64,000 nucleotides of DNA from Macrotrachela quadricornifera (lineage: Eukaryota; Rotifera; Eurotatoria; Philodinida; Philodinidae). The DNA lies in contig JAJEKB010020897.1 in assembly GCA_022393335.1 (NCBI GenBank), positions 584,550-648,549 on the forward strand, given 5' to 3'. Both the position numbers and the translations under genes were made by a program. Positions 61,540-64,000 of this stretch are shown one piece after another (position 1 is the stretch's first letter; the number at the start of each line of letters is the position of its first letter). The notes under the pieces were generated by a model. That model saw nothing but the letters and a program-made list of their open reading frames with translations. It was not told the origin of the DNA and did no database searches.

Positions 61540-61934
61540 CATAAGCCATAGTTACACTTCAACGCACTTTTACGAACGTTTCACATGAAAACTAAACTTT
61601 TGACATACATTAAGTGTTTTCTTCATTCATAAAGCTCATTACGAACTATAGTTAAAATTCAATACACTTTTACAAACATTTGATATAGAAAATAAATCTT
61701 TGACATAGAATAGATATTTTTTATTTATAACTTTCATTACGAACTATAGTTAGAAATCAAGCGACTTTTACAAACATTTGACATAGAAAGTAAATCGTTG
61801 ACATAGAATAAGTGTTTTTTTTATTCATAAAGTTCATTACGAACTATAGTTAAAATTCAATACACTTTTACAAACATTTGATACAGGAAATAAATCTTTG
61901 ACATAGAATAGATATTTTTTATTTATAACGTTCA
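61540..61934. repeat. Satellite with ~99-bp unit and alternating subtypes
   Basis: Four tandem copies of a 98-100-base unit containing TTACGAACTATAGTTA, ACTTTTACAAACATTTGA and CTTTGACATAGAATA. The marker GAACTATAGTTA falls at 61643, 61741 and 61841. Units 1 and 3 share AAGTGTTTT...TTCATAAAG, whereas units 2 and 4 share GATATTTTTTATTTATAAC, so the working repeat is a ~200-base dimer. The array runs straight into the 400-N gap, and its true length is unknown. Confidence 0.9.
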
Positions 61935-62334
61935 NNNNNNNNNNNNNNNNNNNNNNNNNNNNNNNNNNNNNNNNNNNNNNNNNNNNNNNNNNNNNNNNNN
62001 NNNNNNNNNNNNNNNNNNNNNNNNNNNNNNNNNNNNNNNNNNNNNNNNNNNNNNNNNNNNNNNNNNNNNNNNNNNNNNNNNNNNNNNNNNNNNNNNNNNN
62101 NNNNNNNNNNNNNNNNNNNNNNNNNNNNNNNNNNNNNNNNNNNNNNNNNNNNNNNNNNNNNNNNNNNNNNNNNNNNNNNNNNNNNNNNNNNNNNNNNNNN
62201 NNNNNNNNNNNNNNNNNNNNNNNNNNNNNNNNNNNNNNNNNNNNNNNNNNNNNNNNNNNNNNNNNNNNNNNNNNNNNNNNNNNNNNNNNNNNNNNNNNNN
62301 NNNNNNNNNNNNNNNNNNNNNNNNNNNNNNNNNN
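61935..62334. other. Assembly gap of exactly 400 N inside or next to the satellite
   Basis: The left edge cuts the satellite in mid-unit; the right flank at 62335 does not show the repeat. The assembler probably collapsed or failed on the array. Confidence 0.95.
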
Positions 62335-63158
62335 AATGGTACCAGCTGATTTTCAATGAAAATAGTTCTTATCGAAATTTTATTATTATAAGATCAACTG
62401 AATAGTGATCAAATAGGACAAAAAGATAGAGTAAACGACGCTCTATCTATTCATAAAAAAATAAAACTTTTCCAAGCGAACTATACGAAAATACAATATC
62501 ACCCTCACTACTTTTGGATTGCCCTAAGTATTTATTTCAGTCCTCATTGACTACAGAAAATGACTGGAGGAGTTTTGTTGTCACTCAATTTCTGGCTGAT
62601 TGGAGATTTTCTGTTGCAAGTCTCTAATGGAAAGAGCCAAATACGATGCATTTCTTTTCATTCGTTACGCTGGTTGTCACATAGCCACATGAAATGTAAG
62701 AGAAATGGAAAGTGACAGTCGAAAAATAGGATTGACTATGAGAAAGTCTATTATCTTCAGATATTGTACTTTTTTGTGAAGCCTAGATATCTTAAAAATT
62801 GTCACCGGATGAATTACAGAATAGCTTCCAGACAATGTACGATTGAAAACTGATAAGTTCAAGTTTTAAAATTCTTTATTCTTTTGTGCGATAGTTATGC
62901 AGAAAAGCACGGAATACATGCTGTACAATGCTGCTACAAAAATAGCAAAGAAGTGTTGTTTAGTTTTGGAATTGATAGATATACTTCTTTGATTTTTTAG
63001 GTGTATGGCTCCAGAAAAAATACTAAAAATAAAAACCAAGGAGAAACACTCAAATTCTACAGCGAGTGGGAATCATAGTTCTTCTGACAATCGATTACAT
63101 TTTATTTTATATTTAGTTTCGAAGTAGATCTGAGATGAACATAGCATACAGGCAGCGC
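62335..63158. other. Intergenic, no supported gene
   Basis: Sequence of somewhat higher GC than the preceding 5 kb. Short frames on both strands lack protein-like composition. The stretch 63080-63158 is the 3' flank of the minus-strand gene, with an AAATATAAAATAAAATG tract that could hold its polyadenylation signal. Confidence 0.4.
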
Positions 63159-63881
63159 TTACGGCCTGTCGACGTTATTGTTAAGATGCATCGTGTCGAG
63201 CACGTGTTCAGCATTGCAAGGATTATGCAAATACGGACGTGACTCCAACGCGAGACAAATCTCATCGATAGTGAAACGAATAGAGTTGAAGTTTATTTCG
63301 GTCATCATCTCCTTAACAACACAATGAAACGTAAGCTCGAACTTAGCAGTGTCGGTGATAGTATCCTTGAAACGAAGAAACGACATATGGACAATATCGG
63401 GTATAAAGATAGGCGTAGGCACAGGTTCTCCTTCGTCGATACATAAGTGTTGAATTGACTCACGAAGACGCTTCAGTTCGCCGAGTTCATCACAAAATTC
63501 GAAGTAGGCTGCAGCGGACGATAGCCGAATAGCATCCATTGAAAGAACGATCGGTTTGGAATTATGCTTAGTCTTCAGAGCGGTGAAATGTCGTTGCCAA
63601 TACGCTCGACAATCATTGGGCAATGGTGGTTGAGCTTTTTTGAAATTGATCAATAAAGCGATGGTAATGTGAAGATAATCAAGTGGATAGAAATAGACGG
63701 CACATTGCTCATTAGCATCAAGTGCAGCATAAAAGCGTGAGATCAATCGATGGTAGAAATCGGCGAAAACCAACGGCTTTGGTTGATGAAAGAGAGCACA
63801 TATGGCAAGACCGTAAACTGGAATTTCATCAACATCAGAACGTATGAGCTGTTGAACGGCAGGATCGGCGACAAAATTCAT
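63159..63881 (-). CDS. 2H phosphoesterase-like protein
   Basis: 240 residues from the ATG at 63881; stop at 63159-63161. Two H-x-(T/S) motifs flanked by hydrophobic strands, YPLDYLHITIALL (His71, Thr73) and IPDIVHMSFLRF (His165, Ser167), lie 94 residues apart. That is the signature and spacing of the 2H phosphoesterase superfamily (LigT, CPDase, AKAP7-like). These enzymes act on 2',3'-cyclic phosphates or 2'-5' linkages in RNA. No signal peptide or membrane segment; probably cytosolic or nuclear. GC content and codon choice (many G/C-ending codons) stand out from every other gene in the window, which may mean high expression, a different genomic isochore or foreign origin. The substrate is not deducible. 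Single exon. Confidence 0.65.
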   Translation of the reverse strand: MNFVADPAVQQLIRSDVDEIPVYGLAICALFHQPKPLVFADFYHRLISRFYAALDANEQCAVYFYPLDYLHITIALLINFKKAQPPLPNDCRAYWQRHFTALKTKHNSKPIVLSMDAIRLSSAAAYFEFCDELGELKRLRESIQHLCIDEGEPVPTPIFIPDIVHMSFLRFKDTITDTAKFELTFHCVVKEMMTEINFNSIRFTIDEICLALESRPYLHNPCNAEHVLDTMHLNNNVDRP

Positions 63882-64000
63882 TATAATGGTGAAATTTTAT
63901 GGGCTAAGAATACAGACTAAGTTGATGTGAAGGAAATCGGAGAGTAACAAATGAACGATGAAGAGCGGAAAGAAAATTCAGTGTAGTAAATAGAGAACAG

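Noticed and set aside
1..64000. CRISPR arrays, bacterial operons or prophage
   Set aside because: No regular short repeats with unique spacers, no ribosome-binding-site-led gene clusters; spliced genes show the DNA is eukaryotic.

Overview
This is AT-rich (roughly 70%) eukaryotic DNA. Introns are mostly 40-70 bases with GT...AG ends, intergenic spaces are long, and there are three assembly gaps (4036-4435, 43877-43886, 61935-62334). The gene content fits a bdelloid rotifer, Adineta- or Rotaria-like. An ADP-ribosyltransferase fold followed by kinesin-light-chain-like TPRs is a gene type strongly expanded in those animals. GEVED/mucin proteins and several bacterial- or fungal-looking genes sit among ordinary animal genes. 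The species call is inference.

Layout, left to right. 1-2.9 kb: edge of a minus-strand gene, a small plus-strand gene of unknown function, and a foldback MITE. 2.9-5.2 kb: a secreted SleB-like cell-wall hydrolase and a sigma-class glutathione S-transferase, with a pogo/Tigger-like transposon end and a 400-base gap between them. 8.6-9.2 kb: a 542-bp hAT-type element with a perfect 8-bp target duplication. 10.4-14.8 kb: a type II membrane mucin with a very long Thr/Ser repeat and a GEVED domain. 16.3-20.6 kb: a complete eight-exon xanthine dehydrogenase on the minus strand. 23.5-24.7 kb: an unknown single-pass membrane protein. 27.8-30.8 kb: two fungal-phytase-like histidine acid phosphatase domains fused in one reading frame.

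33.5-46.2 kb is the most interesting part. An ART-TPR gene is split by a 9.8-kb DNA transposon at about 34451-44231. The element has imperfect terminal inverted repeats and AGAATTCT-rich subterminal repeats. Inside, all in the same orientation, are: a P-loop ATPase-like protein (9 exons, frame intact), an RPA70-like single-stranded-DNA-binding protein with OB folds, a small unknown protein, and a KDZ-type transposase with cysteine clusters. This looks like a self-mobilising unit that carries its own replication-type accessory proteins.

47.4-56.6 kb: a small two-exon unknown gene, a TrkH/HKT-type potassium transporter (a family animals generally lack), a foldback MITE, a decayed transposase, and a secreted carboxylesterase. 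56.6-64 kb: AT-rich DNA, a decayed MULE-like transposase, a ~99-bp satellite running into a gap, and a 2H-phosphoesterase-like gene of distinctly higher GC at the right edge.

Host genes appear independent, with no operon logic. Exon models were made by hand from splice signals and phase continuity.
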